A stretch of 41,747 nucleotides of DNA from Xanthoparmelia taractica (GCA_033085395.1 JANQBS010000308.1:1-41747), one strand, 5' to 3'. Shown: positions 12,133-23,875, numbered from the stretch's first letter. Program-made: numbers and translations. The notes: generated from the letters alone by a model not told the origin.

Positions 12133-13060
12133 ATAATAATAATAAGTAAATCCCTTAACGCTTCGTTATCGTATACCAATATAAGATAATATCTACTCTT
12201 TCTTATTATTAATACTTTATTTATTTCGTTAACGATTATATTAGAGATAAGTTCTCGCTTTATTTTTATTATAAGAGGGCTCAAAAGAGAATTTGAAATT
12301 ATATAAAGATTTTATCTTTTCTTTATAAAAAGATTAAAAAAGTTTTTTATCGAGTTCGTCGAGCCCTTAAAATTATAGCGTCGATATATTATAATCGAGC
12401 GTATATTAATTATAAAATTACTTAATTTCGTAAGAAATAAAGTCTAATTATAATTATTAATAACTAAGCGATTATTATTATTACGACTTTTTAACGCGAT
12501 CTAAAGATCGCGAAGAAAAAACTCGAGGCGATATATAAGCGCGTTAAAGAGCTTAAAGATTATAATAAGCTTCTTTAAGAGAAGATAAATAATATAAACG
12601 TTTATAAGGCGAAGTTAAAAGAAATTATCTCTAATAAGAGTAATATTAAATAAGCGAGCTTCTCGAATAAGAATCTCTTTAAAAATTCTTTTCTATCGAA
12701 TAAGAATCTTATTTAAAATACTCTTCTTTATCGACGTCTATCGCTATAATAGAGACTATTTATCTCTTTTTATTTTAATATACGACGAGCTAAATAAACT
12801 TAATTATATTCTTCTATAATACGCATTAAGCGTCTCTCTAATAAATTATATCTATAATAATATATACTCTAATTTAATACGATATATCTTTGACGTAGTA
12901 TTATTTAATTAGATAACTAAATAATAAATTTTAATTATAAATCTTTTATTTAATTTAATAATTATATTAATAAGCGTAAAGAGTATATCTATAATTATTT
13001 AATATATTAAAATAATTATTATATTTACTTTCGTTTTCGGCGTCTTCGCTTATTTAGCGA
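12133..13060. other. Unassigned region with a coiled-coil-like plus-strand frame
   Basis: Between about 12480 and 12640 the plus strand reads as a charged, Lys/Glu/Leu-rich stretch (LKIAKKKLEAIYKRVKELKD) typical of a coiled coil and relatively free of stops. It could be the tail of a transposase or the beginning of a gag; no family could be fixed. The 3' LTR of the chromovirus to the right would be expected near 12.8-13.05 kb, but nothing there matches the candidate LTR at 17.95-18.11 kb. Confidence 0.35.
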
Positions 13061-13079
13061 TAATTATTTATCTAATTAA

Positions 13080-16000
13080 TTAGCTTTCTTATTTGATACT
13101 TAATGCTTTCGCTTATTAATCTCTTTCGTATTATAAATCTAAATTAACTCGTTAATACGCTTAAATTCTTTATCTAATAGTTATTAATTATATTTTTTAT
13201 TTTAATTAATTCACTTAATCTTATCTTAAACGTCTTTCCGCCTTTTAATCTTATTAATAATCTCTTCTATTTCTTATATCTTATTATTATTAATAAACTC
13301 GAGAACTTATATAAAGAATTTAGCTACTTCGCCGCAGTCGCGTAAATAATATAATTTAAATAATAATATATAAAAGATATTATGAATTCTATACGTAGAA
13401 GATAATAATAAGCGATACGCTTACGATTCTATTTTATTTATAATTCGAAAAGACCTTATATACTTATAAATTAACTTCTTACTTAGACGTTTTTATTTTA
13501 AATTCTTAATTATTAATATTATTAAATTACTTATTTCATAGCTCTAAGATTAATATAATTTATTATATTACTTAACTTAAGCTATAATAGTGCTACGTAA
13601 TCGCTCTATTATCTTATCTCTTAGCGTCTATAATCTTTTTATCTTTTTATTTATAGCGAATATTCTTTTTTTAGCGAAGTTATTCTTGATCTTTTAATAT
13701 ACTTTCGAATAATATCTATATATTAAGAAGAATAATATCGTTTCGATAAAGATATATTAATTATTTATATATATAAACTCTATTATAGATAATAGTTTAA
13801 TTTAATTAATTTACTTCTTATTAATAAATACGCGTAAATAATATTTTAATATTTAATTTTAACGCTTAATTTGATTATTAATTTAAGAATAAAAGACGAT
13901 ATTTAGACGACGCTTTATTTTTAAATAATAATAAATCGCTAATTAAAACTCTTTAATAAATATTAAATCTCTATTACTAATAATATTATTAAATATTTTA
14001 TAGCGATAAATAATTTTAGTATAAAATACTTTCGTTAGCTTAGCGGCGTCGATTTTAATTATTATCGATAGATATCTAATTATTTTTATAAATCGATTTA
14101 TTATAATTAAAATAGCGTTATAAATAAAGTTCTTAAGCTTATTTAATAATAAGCTCGTAATAAAATTTATAGAAATTTCTTTTTATAATTTAATAATAAT
14201 AAAAAGCGAGATTAATTTATTATAGAACTAATAACGCGGCGCCTTAATACGTTAATATGTATCGTAAGTCTTAACGTAATTAATAATATTCTTAAGACTC
14301 TTATTTTAATGATATTTACGAATAAAAAGCTTATACGTCTTCGTAGCGTTAAAGTATTCTATTAAAGAATTATTATAACACTTATTAATAAGTTCTTTTT
14401 ATAAGATACTATTTTTAAAAACGTAGAGACGATTATTATTTAGTAATAATCTCTCGAAGTTAAAGGTTTATATTTAATTATAAATACGATATCGCTTTAT
14501 AAACGTATTCGCATTAATTCGAAAAGAGCTTATTTAATTATTATAAGATTATAGCTCTCGAATTAGCGTTTTTATTAATCTTTACAAATCGTTATACGTA
14601 ATTTTAAATATAGTCTTAATCTTTCTTCTTAAAATAATTATTTAAATATCTACGACTCGTAGCGTAAACGCTATTATTATTGTTACTTCTTTATCTCTTT
14701 ACGATAGTTCGTCGCTAAGTTAAAAAATAAGTTTATTTTAAAGTATAGATAATAATTTAGTATTTAATAATAATAAATCTTTATAGACTAATCGTCGCGA
14801 CGACGTATTTATAAAATTTAATTTTTCTATTTAATAAAAAATCTTAAAACTATAAATAGTTAATTTTAGCGCTTAACGAGCTTATTTAAAGTTAAGTTTC
14901 TTTTGCTTTAAAAATCTCTTAAGATTATTATAATCTATTTAGATCTTAATATAATAAATATTATCTTTTAAATAATAACGTTATTATTTTATCGCTACGA
15001 TAATAATAAGCAATTTCTAATTATAAGTCTTATAATTTTATTTCGCTAATATTATTTTTCTAGAAAAGAACGCGACGAATTATTAATAATTATTATTATT
15101 TAATTATAAAAATATAGCTCTTATATTAATATTAGAGATATTAATCTCTACGCGTAATTTCTTTTAAGAATCGTAATATCGTAGAAATAACGTAGTCGTA
15201 AAAGTATTATATAATTACTCGAAGTTAATCTAACATCTTTTAATTATTTAAACGATTTTAATTTTTTATTAATTTTATTATTTTTAAGTAAATTAATAAA
15301 AGACGTTATAATAATAAAGTATTTAAAAATAAAGTATTAATAAAAATTTGCAAAGTCTAAAAAGACTTATATATTTTAATAGCTTCGCGACGTTAATTAT
15401 TCTTAAATCGTTATTATACGTTTTTAATTTTTAGCTATATTATTAATAGTTATAATAAACTTTAAAAACTTAATCGATTTAATATAAAACTAATATTTCT
15501 TTAAATTTATATATAGCTGGAACTTACGCAATCGCTTAAGCACTTACTTAATATACTATTAATATTTCGCCGACTTAGCGCTATAGATTAAAATATTATT
15601 TAAATATATTATATATAATATTTATAAGGCTTATAAGAGCTCTATTAATATAGACTTAAAACGTAGCTAATATATTTATAAGGTCGAAAGATATTATTAA
15701 GTATTTAAAATAATTATAGAGAGTGCGAAACGTAGTCTTTCACTCATCGCTCTTTTTAATACGAATTCTATAATAAATATTCTTAAGATTTAATTTTAAA
15801 ATATTTTAACGCTATATAAGCGATTTAACGTCTTAATAATTAAAGATAATAATTATTAATTCTTTATCGTTATTATATTTAAGTCTCGATAATCTATATA
15901 AAAACGTAATTTATTATTTTTCTTTAAAATAAAGAGAATAAGAGTTTTAGCGAAGAAAATTAAATAATAAATTTAATTCTTATAAAGTAATTTCTTAAGA

Positions 16001-16900
16001 TATTATTTTAGCTTTAATAGCTTAGTTTAAAATAAATTATAAAGAGACTTATAAAATAACTCTTTATTCTTTTTTATTTTAATAATATAATTCTTTTACT
16101 TAAACGTAGATAAGACTTCTATTATATTATTAAAAAAAAGATTCTTAAATTTTAATAATTTTCTTAAGAGCTTTAAATTATTAACACTCTTTTATTCGTC
16201 TCGCGTTATCGTAACGTATACGATTACGAATATATTTAACTTTCGCTTAATTCTCCGAATAAATTTAATCGATTTTTTAATTTAAAGTTTTTTAATATTA
16301 ATCTTAAATTATTATTACGTCGCCGTAAAATTAAATAAAATCTATAATTAATATAACGCGAGTATATTTAGTACGATATCGAAATATTCTTAATCTACGG
16401 CGTAGAATAATATACTATATTATCGCCCTTAATCTTAATTATCGATTATTTAATAACTTAGCTAATAAGTATTATAATAATATATATCTTGCTCGCTAAG
16501 CGCTTTCGCTTACGATAAAATAACGATATATAATTAAAGATTTTATTAAATTACGAACTTTCACGTAATTAAATTAATATACGCCTCGCAATCGAATAGA
16601 CTAATAAGTTATCTCTAATTATTTTATAGCTTAATTTATTTCTTTATAATAATAGAAGAAGTTATCTTTATTATTCGTTTTTTTTACTTCGCTTTAGAGA
16701 CGCTTACGAAATCGATTTATTTTTTATCGATATCGTCGCGACGATAGCGATGAATTTATTTTTATCGAAATAATTCAATTTTATATAATCTAATTTTTAA
16801 TAAAATTAATAAATAATAGATATTATAATATTATAATTAGCGACCTTAGTCTTATATTTTTTATTCTCTTCTTAAATACGCGTAGACTTAACGCTATTTT
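13080..16900 (-). pseudogene. Gypsy pol: reverse transcriptase, integrase, chromodomain
   Basis: Reverse transcriptase lies at about 16000-15480. It reads NSYSLYFK-K (from PILFILKK), then a YIDYRGLN-like block, then a KLNL-NIYYRIRIK segment. Then come YFKYLIISFDLINILATF and the active site at 15606-15595, now Y-L-N-N instead of Y-L-D-D through G-to-A change. At about 14400-14215 a segment ending YVKTYDTY-RIKAP fits the integrase HHCC zinc finger with Cys and His codons turned to Tyr. At about 13270-13080, EVEEIINKIKRRKDV...KKYN-WLPDKEFK...ELI corresponds to a chromodomain. Nearly every CAA, CAG or TGG position is a stop, so no polyprotein can be made. RNase H must lie between reverse transcriptase and integrase; I did not pin its residues. 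Confidence 0.7.
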
Positions 16901-16949
16901 TTAAAGTCGTATTAGACTTTAAAATTTAAGTCTTTAGAGACTTATCTTT

Positions 16950-17930
16950 ATTAGATATCTCAAACTATTTTAAATTAAAATCGTCGTTATTAAAACGCGC
17001 GCGCTTTAAAATCGTTTTCTATATAATTAATATAGTAAAAATTTCTTTTCTCTACTTAAATATATTATTAATCTTAAAAATCTTATTCTTTAGCTTAGAT
17101 CGTAATTTAATTTAAAAAAAATTCGCTTAATATTTCTTTATAAACGAGAATAAATAGATTTTTAGCTTTTTTAGATAGATCTTAAAGACTAAGATCTTTT
17201 AAATTTATTGCTACTTCGTCGCTTTTTACTTTTTATAAACGTATAAGCGATAATTTATTTAAATTTATAATTAAGTTAAGTAAAATCGATTTAAAAAACT
17301 CGAAGATAACTTTATTTAATTTATAGATTTAAAAGTATTTATATTATTATATATTAGAATCGTCTTTTAAGAATTATATATAATAAATAATCTTAACTTA
17401 ATCGATAATAAAATACTCGAGACTTATAAGAAATTAAATTTCGACTGCGCAAAATAAACGTAAATATTTTTCTTTACTATTATTCTTATAAGAATATATT
17501 CTTTTAAGATAAAATATTTTCGCTTTAATTAAAATATTTATTAAAGATAAAATAATAAACGAAATCGCTATCGCTTTGATAAGAATTATAGAGAAATTCG
17601 AATTACTTCGCACGTTATTACGTATTCGTAACTTAATTAACTCTCGTTTTAATTTCAAATAACGATTTTCTATTTAAGCGTTTTTAAGATATTTCTTTAA
17701 AGTCGCTTAATTTTTTAAGATAAATTCTTAGAAACTAATATCGAAGTTACGTCGCTTTAAGATATATTTATTTCGATTTAACGAAGAGTTCGATATCGTA
17801 GCGACGATAAATTTTTTTCTTTAAAAGATAGAGAGATTAGAACTATAAGAAATTAATTCGCTAGCGCTTAATAAGCGGCCTAATTAATATAAGAGATATA
17901 TTATTAATATAATAATAATTTCTTTATTAG
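16950..17930 (-). pseudogene. Gag-like region of the chromovirus
   Basis: This lies between the LTR candidate and pol on the minus strand. Translation through stops gives a Lys/Glu-rich helical pattern from about 17560 to 17000 with a KIIYYI...WYKYF-IY...FFKSI-like layout that resembles the gypsy capsid domain. Position supports the call more than sequence does. A 74-codon open stretch at 17658-17434 lies in the same orientation but starts at no convincing initiation site and is simply a stop-poor segment. No zinc knuckle or protease triad was recognised. Confidence 0.4.
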
Positions 17931-17949
17931 ATATTAAGTTCTAATAGAA

Positions 17950-18106
17950 CTAATCTCTAAAAAACACGAAAACTCTAAGATATATGAAGAAGACATATGA
18001 TCGCCAAGGCCCCGCCAAGGCATTAGGTCATGAACCCATGACCCCGCAATGGACTTTAAACCCTTGAGTAGTCGGCGCAAAGACGCATGCAGCGCTAGAC
18101 CTAACA
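17950..18106 (-). repeat. Candidate 5' LTR of the chromovirus
   Basis: On the minus strand it begins TGTTAGGTCTAGCGC (plus-strand CTAACA ends at 18106), upstream of gag, as an LTR should. About 17985-18106 is strikingly GC-rich for this window and keeps CA/TG. It contains a perfect hairpin, GGTCATG-aacc-CATGACC (18026-18043), and a repeated GCCAAGGC motif. The inner boundary is approximate and no second copy is present, so the call depends on position and the TG start. Confidence 0.45.
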
Positions 18107-18269
18107 CTTATTCTTAAGACTTTTAAATATCTTTTCTAAATAAAGGGTTTAATATTTAAATAATTAATATTTCTTCTTTTTCTTACTAATTAGTAAAATA
18201 CACTTAGAGTACTTTGAAGCGTTACTATCTTCTTTATAGTTACTACTATTAAGATTCTTCGACGCTCGA

Positions 18270-18730
18270 TTATTAATATTATTATTATTTTCTCGATTAC
18301 GTTCGAAGATTCTTCTTTCACGATCTAAGTTATTATTAGATTTAAAATTCTTTTTATTCTCTTATTTCTTATTAAATCTTTTTATAAAAGCGATTATAAT
18401 TTATTTCTTAATAATTTATTTAAATAATCTATATTTTTCGTAAATAAGCGTAATTATCTTATTAAGATTAAGTATATTATCGAGGTAAGTAATTAAGCGA
18501 TATATGAAATTCTTATATTTCGAGTTTAAGTTATTTAATAATAAGATTATTAGAATTTAATCTTCGATTAACGCTTTTATTCGCTTAAGATTCTTAATTT
18601 TTATTCGAATATTAGCGATATAGATCTTAATTAAGTTTTAATTTATAAAAAGAAATATAATTTATAGTTTCTATAATTTAATAATATCTATAAATTTAAA
18701 AAAATTATTTCTATACGAATTCGGAATTTC
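18270..18730 (-). pseudogene. Copia-type gag (UBN2-like) remnant
   Basis: The minus strand reads ...IANIRIKIKNLKRIKALIED-ILIILLLNNLNSKYKNF..., then DNILNLNKIITLIYEKYRLFK. This resembles the UBN2/gag-polypeptide domain of copia elements (L-NLP--Y--F----L and a later EE-RL segment). Stops again sit at Gln/Trp positions. It lies just outside the chromovirus LTR, in the same orientation, and appears to be the debris of a separate, older insertion. No associated protease, integrase or LTR was found. Confidence 0.45.
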
Positions 18731-19114
18731 GTCGAGTTCGCACGATTAGTACGATTCAGCACATTTAGTCTTATTCGTTCATATTAATAAAATCTAGTCG
18801 AGTTAGCAACTATCGGTAAAATCTAGTCGAATTAGTAACTATCGTTACTATCTACATAATTAGCACGATTTAGTAAGTGAGATAATTTTAAAATTTATAC
18901 GCAAAGTCCTCGTAAGGCCCCGTGACGGTAGCAAGTACTCAATCATATAGGTTGCGCACTACTTCGGGTATTACTTCGAGCATCACCCTCGCGAGAATTT
19001 AATCTAAAACTCACGATCCTAAGGTCTATTTCGAGGTAACGTTGAGAGTCGTCGCTATATATCGCTATCGAATCTCGTTATCGATTATGAAAAATATTAT
19101 ATAGAGCTAAATAT
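18731..19114. other. GC-richer unassigned island with a tandem repeat
   Basis: It holds a 29-bp tandem repeat (18789-18846) and a relatively unmutated segment at about 18895-19010 containing GCAAAGTCCTCGTAAGGCCCC and GCATCACCCTCGCGAG. No coding frame, terminal repeat or RNA fold could be assigned. It could be leader or LTR sequence of the gag remnant on its left, since it lies on the 5' side of that minus-strand frame. Confidence 0.35.
18789..18846 (+). repeat. 29-bp tandem repeat, two units
   Basis: The unit starting AAAATCTAGTCGARTTAG is repeated once with about three differences, two of them RIP-type transitions. Confidence 0.8.
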
Positions 19115-19270
19115 AGGGCTGAGTCACGTGACTAATGCTAATAGTAAGTATAGTAAGTAATATTTACTAACTATGCTAAAATTATATTAATAGTAAGTTA
19201 AAGTTACTAACTAAGCGAAATTTTTAATAAAGTTGCTAATTCGACGAAATTCTTAATTTTAGCCCTGGTC
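19115..19270. repeat. Small repeat island bounded by AGGGCT/AGCCCT
   Basis: AGGGCT at 19115 and AGCCCT at 19261-19266 form a 6-bp inverted pair. Just inside the left one is a 12-bp palindrome AGTCACGTGACT (19122-19133) with a CACGTG core. From 19152 a unit of about 40 bases starting AGTAAGT and containing TTACTAACTA is repeated, with a third weaker copy. It may be a MITE, but no target duplication is visible and the terminal pairing is very short. Confidence 0.4.
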
Positions 19271-20769
19271 GCGCGATTAGTAATTTTAAATTTAGTAGAA
19301 ACTTTTTAGATTTATAGATACGTCTATAACTTAATTTATCGATTTATAATTCTATTATTATTCTTAATTACTTTCGTTAATATTCTTATTATATATTAAG
19401 TAAATAAGCTTTAACGCTTAATTATTTCGATTCTTTTATTTTTAAATCGCTACTTAATAGACTAACGCTTATATATTTATAAATACTAAATTATTAGATA
19501 GATCTTTAGAGAAAACTTTAATTTCTTAATTAACTATCTTCTATAAATCGTAATACTCAAGAATACTTCTTATCTTCTTAAATTATAATTAATAATTTTT
19601 CTACTCTTTAAGCTTAGAAAAGTTTTAAATTTATATTAATATATTTGTCTATATATTAAATAACTATTTCTTAATTAATAATAATTAAGATTATAGATGT
19701 AAAACTTCGAGCTTATAATCTATTAAATTAAAGAATTAAGTAATCTTATATGTAGTATAAATTAATCACTTGATTAATTAGAAGTAACGAACTATCTAGC
19801 TAGAATATATAGAAACGTTAAGACGCTTAGTTAGCTTGCGGCGTAAACGGTCTTCTATCAACTAAATTTCAACAATATTTAATATCTTACTATCTCTAGT
19901 CGTATAGATAGCTAGCTATCTAAATACCTAGAACTCTACATGAGTATAGAAACTATTCTAACTTAATCTTTTCTATTCGTAATTATACAAGAGCTAAGCT
20001 ATCGATCTTAGTAAGATTTATATAAAAAGTTTATTTATTAAATTATAAATTATCTTTCTAAATTGAGATTTTTAATATTTTTAGAATAATTATCTAATAG
20101 CGAGACTATATCTCATTTTAAGTTATATCTCTTTAGACTTTAATAGTCTTTTTTAGCTTTCGCGTATATCGCTTTTAATTTAATATTAAGATATTATCTT
20201 AATTACTAAGTCTTAGAGACCTCAACGCTTATTATTCTTTCTCTTTAATCGAGATTTTAAGAATCGCTTATTTTCGATCTCTTCTTAAATATAATCTTCT
20301 TTAAATATATACATTATCTTTTTTTTATTATCGTATAGATTTCGTGAAGAGCTTGATTTCGAAGAACTACTTAACTTAGAATAACTTATAGCGAGAAAAT
20401 ACTCGTCTCTACCTCGAGTACTCTAATACCAATAGCTCGATAATCGTTAATAATCTATCTAAGATAGATATTCTAGATTACTCTTAATTATTTTATATAA
20501 TTCTAATATAATTCTTATAATTTCTAAGCTATATACTATAAGACTATTACGTACGTAATTGCTAGTTATATTACTATACTATATACTTAACGTATTTTAT
20601 TTAACGTAACTTCTTACGTAAAGCCCGTAGTTTTATTTAATATAATACACTATATAATTAGCTTAGATCGTGTCTTCTTAATATACGATCTTTAGCGAAG
20701 TTTACTATCGCGATATAGCTCTAGAACTCGAATACTAATCTTAAGCTTCGTGATAGTCTCTTTTAAATC
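19271..20769. other. Unassigned RIP-degraded stretch
   Basis: No gene was recognised. An 18-bp perfect palindrome TAGATAGCTAGCTATCTA lies at 19905-19922. TGTAGTATAAATTAATCAC near 19752 could be an LTR start, with AT-rich coding-like debris on its left, but it has no partner. The part 20000-20769 may be decayed coding sequence; no family was identified. Confidence 0.35.
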
Positions 20770-20988
20770 TGTTAAGGATATACGGATTCGGGAAATCCCA
20801 AATCCCAACTAGTGGAATGAGCAAAGAAAGCACTAAGTCAAGTCTTGATCGAGTGTATTGTGTGTGTTCTTCTATCTAGAATGGCTTGGTTAAGATACTT
20901 AGGAATGACGGGAACGACACTAGTACGGGAACGACACTAGTCTGCTTGGCATGGCATCTTGGCATCCTGGATCTCCTGAATCTTGATA
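20770..20988 (+). repeat. Left LTR of small LTR element (nearly free of RIP)
   Basis: It starts TGTTAAGGATATACGG and keeps many CA and TG dinucleotides. It contains a 17-bp tandem repeat CGGGAACGACACTAGTA at about 20908-20942, then GGCATGGCATCTTGGCATCC. The right copy lacks one unit and is about 25 bases shorter. Confidence 0.75.
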
Positions 20989-22289
20989 AAATCTATCGCG
21001 ATAGTTATATTAAATCGTCTTAGAGAGCAAATTGAATACATTAGTTTATACTTCTTTAATGCAAAGATAACGTCGTGTATTATCGTTTATTCTAAGTAAA
21101 TCTTATATATCTCCTTTAAAAATAAGTAGTTAATCTTCGTACTTTTTCGATATTAACTTCGTAACTATTATATTTATAAAGAATATACGTTCGCACTAAA
21201 TAAAAAGTTTATAGAAATATTTACTAGCGACGAGTTAGAGTTATTAGATATTATTATTATAAATTTTATTAAAATTATTAGAAATAATAATATAATTATC
21301 GCTATAAAATTATTATTAAAAGATCGTATTAATTTTTAATCTCCTATTCTCGAAGCTAAAAAGAGAATTTAGATAATTATAAATATAATAATTACGTCTT
21401 AGAAAACTACTCTAAGCGTTCGAACTCGTCGTTATCGTTAAACATTTTTTCGCTTTAGACAACGATAATTAAGCTAGTATCTATAGTTAGAGTAATTAAA
21501 GCGGAGCTTAGAGTTCGATTAAAAATATCGAGACTACTAATAGCTTTCTATCGCGAGTTATAAAATATTCTTAATAAAAAGACAAAGACGCTTTCTAACG
21601 TTTATATAGCGATATACTTATAAGCGCTTATAGATAAATACGCGTTACTTTAGAATCTAAATACTCTTTCTAAAAAGCGTAAATATAACTTCTTTAAGAT
21701 CGCTATATTTATAATTAATTATAAGAAGATTAAGCGTTAGCTTTTATTTAAATTAGACGTTTAATTAATTATATAGCTCGTATTATAAGACGTATTTAAT
21801 TATATTAACTCTAAGCTATTTAATTCTATTTTAATATTATAAGAGAAATACTCTTATCTTTTCGAATAGCTTATTTTAATATTAGAACCCGAAGATCTTG
21901 AAGATATTAAAGATTACGAGAAGAATAGAGCTTATATTCGTTTACTTATTTATAACAAGATAAACGAAAGAATATTATAAATTAGAAGCTATCGAGTAAC
22001 ATAGAGAAATTAAAGTACGAGGACTACTTCTATCTAAGCGTAATCTAAGTAATATTATTATATACTTCGAATTTTCTTATTAAGAATACGATCGCTTAAA
22101 TAATTTTAGTAGATAAATTTCTATTATTTATAAATAAATCTTAACGTTCTTAGAGTCTAGATAGATTAATATTATATTAGTCTAATAAGATATTATATCT
22201 TATTTCGTTGAAAAGATTATATAATTTTATTAAATAAAGATCTTTATCGAATAGATTAAATTTTTATTTATATATTTTTAAAGAGAGAA

Positions 22290-22631
22290 GAAAAATAAAT
22301 CTTCTTCTTAATAATAATAGTAGAAAGCGAAGAGAAAATAAACTATATTCTTAAGCTTTCGATACTAAGATATACGTAGTAAGTAGAGATTACTATATTA
22401 TCGAGTATTATAGTGTCTATAAGTAGTAAATAAAGATTTATATTTTTATATTATAAATAAAATATATAACTTTTATAGAATTACTAATAAAAGTAGAAGA
22501 TAGTGATATAAAAATAGTATTTCTTATAGTAAACTTTAATACTAAGAATTAAGATATATTAACAAAAGTAGCTTAATTAGATTATATAAACGTTCTTTAA
22601 AAAATTAAAAAATTAATATTAAGTCGAAATT
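22290..22631 (+). pseudogene. End of copia-like RNase H domain remnant
   Basis: Just before the right LTR the plus strand reads ...VNFNTKN-DILTKVA-LDYINVL-KI, resembling the C-terminal signature of copia RNase H (ADILTKAL...). Its place directly upstream of the 3' LTR is where that domain ends in copia elements. Upstream internal sequence (about 21000-22290) translates only as scattered low-complexity pieces, with one helical stretch (DLEDIKDYEKNRAYIRLLIY near 21895) that could be gag. Confidence 0.45.
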
Positions 22632-22825
22632 TGTTAAAGATACACGAATTTAGAAAATCTTAAATTCTAGCTAGTGAAACGAGCAAAGAAAGCACTAGAG
22701 TCAAAATCTTAATAAGTATATTGTATATGTATTCTTCTATCCAGAATAACTCGATTAAGGTACTTAAGAACGATAGAAACGATATTAATATTTACTTGAT
22801 ATCCTGGATCTTCTAGAACTTAATA
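22632..22825 (+). repeat. Right LTR of small LTR element (RIP-mutated)
   Basis: It aligns with 20770-20988. Where the left copy has G or C in TG/CA contexts, this copy mostly has A or T (for example ATGGCTTGG became ATAACTCGA). Confidence 0.75.
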
Positions 22826-22868
22826 TTTATCTTCTTTAGACATGATCGTTCCGTTCTCGAGGTCAGTA

Positions 22869-23145
22869 TACGGGTCGGAAAGGTGTGGTATCTGTTGAAC
22901 ATAGTCGTTTTCAACTTTTTTTCAACTTTTTTTAAAAAATTATATCTTTTTGATCTATTTATAGAATTTTATAATTATTTAAGCGTTCGCTTAAGCTTTT
23001 TACCTATTTTTAGAATATAAAAAAAATATCACGTAATATATTTATTAAAAACCCAATGGAAGTATGGGATATCCCATACCTTTCGATATAATATTCGAAA
23101 AACTAGTCCCATATCATCAAATATACCACACCTTTCCGACTCGTA
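22869..23145. mobile_element. hAT-related MITE, copy 2 (277 bp)
   Basis: It aligns with 11850-12132 over its whole length, same orientation, with a few small indels and mostly transition differences. Ends are TACGGGTCGGAAAGGTGTGG and its complement (one base changed, GACTCGTA). The internal palindrome here is 18 bp, GTATGGGATATCCCATAC (23062-23079). No coding capacity. The flanking octamers do not match, so the target duplication has been lost or the sequence was rearranged. Between the two copies the sequence is similar enough to treat them as one family. Confidence 0.85.
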
Positions 23146-23867
23146 ATAATAATTTATTGAGTTAAATAGACATGGCGAGAGTTTCATAAAGAGTAGTCTT
23201 ACGTTATTATTAAGATCTTTAGAAAAGATAATCTATCTCTCGCTATCGATGAATCTAAAGATAAAAAACTATATATTAAGAATATTTTAAATATTTAAGT
23301 CGATCATTAAACGCGTTAGAAAGAGATTTTATTTAATACGATAGATAATACGTAGAATTAGAAAGACGCGACTTCTTATTCTAATACGAGTATATCTATT
23401 AATAATAATTTAGTAATTAAGTATTATATCTATTGAGAGAAAGAGATTATTTCTAATAATAATCCAGATGCTAAGAGCGGGAATAATAATAAATAATAAT
23501 TATACTACGAGGATAATTAGGGAGTAGATAGAGAAGGTACTTAATTGACTATATAGATGATTAAGTAATCTATGTACCGTCTTAGAGATATCTACTTTAT
23601 ATAACAAAATACTTATTGATTAAAAATCGCTATTTAAAACCGTATCTTATCTACAACCTAGTCTTATATGAAAGTAGTGCTTTATATATTAATTAATTCG
23701 ATATAGTAAAGTAAGATTATATATAAGATAATCGATTTTCTAAAATTAATTAATACTTTAATAAATATTAAGAATTATTTAATTCTTATCGATAATATAA
23801 TAGTTTTTACTCGTTTAACGTCTGGCTCGACGAAGCGCTAGTGGAGAGTTTCTATTAATAAGATCGA
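23146..23867. other. Unassigned sequence interrupted by the nested hAT
   Basis: No family was recognised. A less mutated patch at about 23460-23700 contains GGTACTTAATTGACTATATAGATG and CGTATCTTATCTACAACC-like sequence that might be part of a solo LTR. Because the hAT at 23876-33104 has matching target copies, this stretch was once continuous with 33113-34816. Confidence 0.4.
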
Positions 23868-23875
23868 ATTCTAGA
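23868..23875 (+). repeat. 8-bp target duplication ATTCTAGA (left)
   Basis: Identical to 33105-33112 and directly adjacent to the hAT terminus TACGGGTCGG. Confidence 0.9.

Larger units (their letters stand above)
13080..18106 (-). mobile_element. Ty3/gypsy chromovirus-type LTR retrotransposon, 3' LTR not found
   Basis: The minus-strand order is LTR candidate (about 18106), gag-like region, reverse transcriptase, integrase zinc finger, chromodomain, which is the gypsy (not copia) order with integrase after reverse transcriptase. A C-terminal chromodomain marks the chromovirus branch, whose members tether integration to modified histones. The body is heavily RIP-mutated while the LTR candidate keeps CA/TG. 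No matching LTR occurs near 13 kb, so the 3' end may be deleted or mutated beyond recognition. Confidence 0.65.
20770..22825 (+). mobile_element. Small LTR element with a 1.6-kb internal region
   Basis: Two direct repeats begin TGTTAAGGATA / TGTTAAAGATA and end in CTTGATA / CTTAATA (presumably ...CA before mutation). They enclose only about 1643 bases, too short for a full gag-pol. The last internal part resembles the end of a copia pol, so this is either an internally deleted copia element or a non-autonomous derivative. The flanking pentamers (AAATC and TTTAT) do not match, so the target duplication is lost or the boundaries are off by a few bases. Confidence 0.65.

Noticed and set aside
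11842..12140. 8-bp target duplication of MITE copy 1
   Set aside because: Only 6 of 8 positions agree, the mismatches are A/T changes not explained by RIP, and AT-rich context makes such agreement likely by chance.
12015..12284. Minus-strand open frame of 89 codons
   Set aside because: It crosses the right end of MITE copy 1 into its flank, so it is a chance fusion and not a gene.
19905..19922. 18-bp palindrome TAGATAGCTAGCTATCTA as a regulatory operator
   Set aside because: Simple sequence made of repeated TAGC/TATC units; no gene nearby to regulate.
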